DNA of 21,655 bases, taken from positions 1 through 21,655 of the IMG/VR virus record IMGVR_UViG_3300042882_001491. One strand, 5' to 3'. The DNA comes from a virus. Position numbers and translations under genes: made by a program. Positions 21,534 to 21,655 of this stretch are shown here, piece after piece (positions within the stretch are counted from its first letter, which is position 1; the number at the start of each line of letters is the position of its first letter). A model generated the notes under the pieces. That model searched no databases and was not told where the DNA came from. It worked only from the letters and a program-made list of their open reading frames with translations.

Positions 21534-21655
21534 TCTTCGTCGTCCTCCTCGTCTTCGTCTGGCTCGTAAGGCCACAAAATTTCGTCGGCCTCGCGGCACA
21601 GGGCGCGGGCGGCGTAATCGTTGCCGAATTTTAGATCCATGTAGAAAGTCTCGCC
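21530..21655 (-). CDS. C-terminal end of an acidic-tailed protein (partial)
   Basis: The last 41 codons of a gene that enters from the right edge. It reads G-E-T-F-Y-M-D-L-K-F-G-N-D-Y-A-A-R-A-L-C and ends in an acidic run D-E-D-E-E-D-D-E-E. The TGA overlaps the metallophosphoesterase ATG, which supports coupling and therefore a real gene. An internal ATG at 21640 would give a 36-residue protein, but a longer gene starting outside the window is just as possible. No family can be assigned. Confidence 0.55.
   Translation of the reverse strand, partial: GETFYMDLKFGNDYAARALCREADEILWPYEPDEDEEDDEE

Noticed and set aside
20526-21599. Upstream start for the metallophosphoesterase
   Set aside because: The extra 22 residues are Arg-rich and overlap the acidic-tailed upstream gene; the ATG at 21533 has a good AGGAGG and an ATGA overlap.

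Overview
The window looks like part of a temperate, tailed phage of podovirus type (short tail, ejected internal proteins), GC-rich and with a probably Gram-negative host. The evidence is an integrase beside a recognisable attP site, a long run of overlapping tail and internal-virion genes, and a giant polyvalent ejection-type protein. The host cannot be named. The attachment core is the 3' half of a bacterial tRNA-Arg(ACG); the style of the genes would suit Verrucomicrobiota, but that is a guess. No terminase, portal, capsid, lysis or replication gene is visible; the head genes presumably lie beyond the right edge.

Left arm (1-3242, + strand): a 16-copy 7-bp tandem repeat at the edge, a PEGA-like lipoprotein, a 56-residue two-helix membrane peptide, a DUF932 protein, then five small genes, several of them overlapping or nearly so. 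The last is a ribbon-helix-helix-like protein that ends one base before the attachment region. One of the small proteins (2130-2567) shares a module with the giant virion protein of the right arm, which ties both arms to the same element.

Attachment and integration (3244-4632): five direct repeats with consensus near AAGTGGCGACC flank a tRNA-Arg 3' half (anticodon loop to acceptor end). An 8-bp inverted repeat brackets the presumed crossover region. The tyrosine integrase follows. This is the layout expected of attP with P and P' arms, so the molecule appears to be unintegrated or circular phage DNA rather than an attL or attR junction.

Right arm (4629-21655, - strand): one tightly packed late operon, read right to left. 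It runs: a partial acidic-tailed gene, metallophosphoesterase, winged-helix-like protein, 692-residue tail nozzle/stabilisation-like protein, tail fibre with decapeptide repeats, a 120-residue protein, a 428-residue internal-virion-like protein, YcaO, TfuA, a 165-residue protein with a Gly6-Ser run, a 346-residue internal protein, and a 2272-residue polyvalent protein with ParB-like and HEAGH metallopeptidase domains.

The most striking point is a complete YcaO-TfuA pair inside the virion operon. In known systems this pair installs backbone thioamides (thioglycine in McrA, thioamides in thioviridamide-type peptides). Here it sits, translationally coupled, among tail and ejection genes. This suggests that a phage structural or ejected protein, or a host target, is modified on its peptide backbone during late infection. 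The substrate is unknown; the neighbouring Gly6-Ser protein is one testable candidate.
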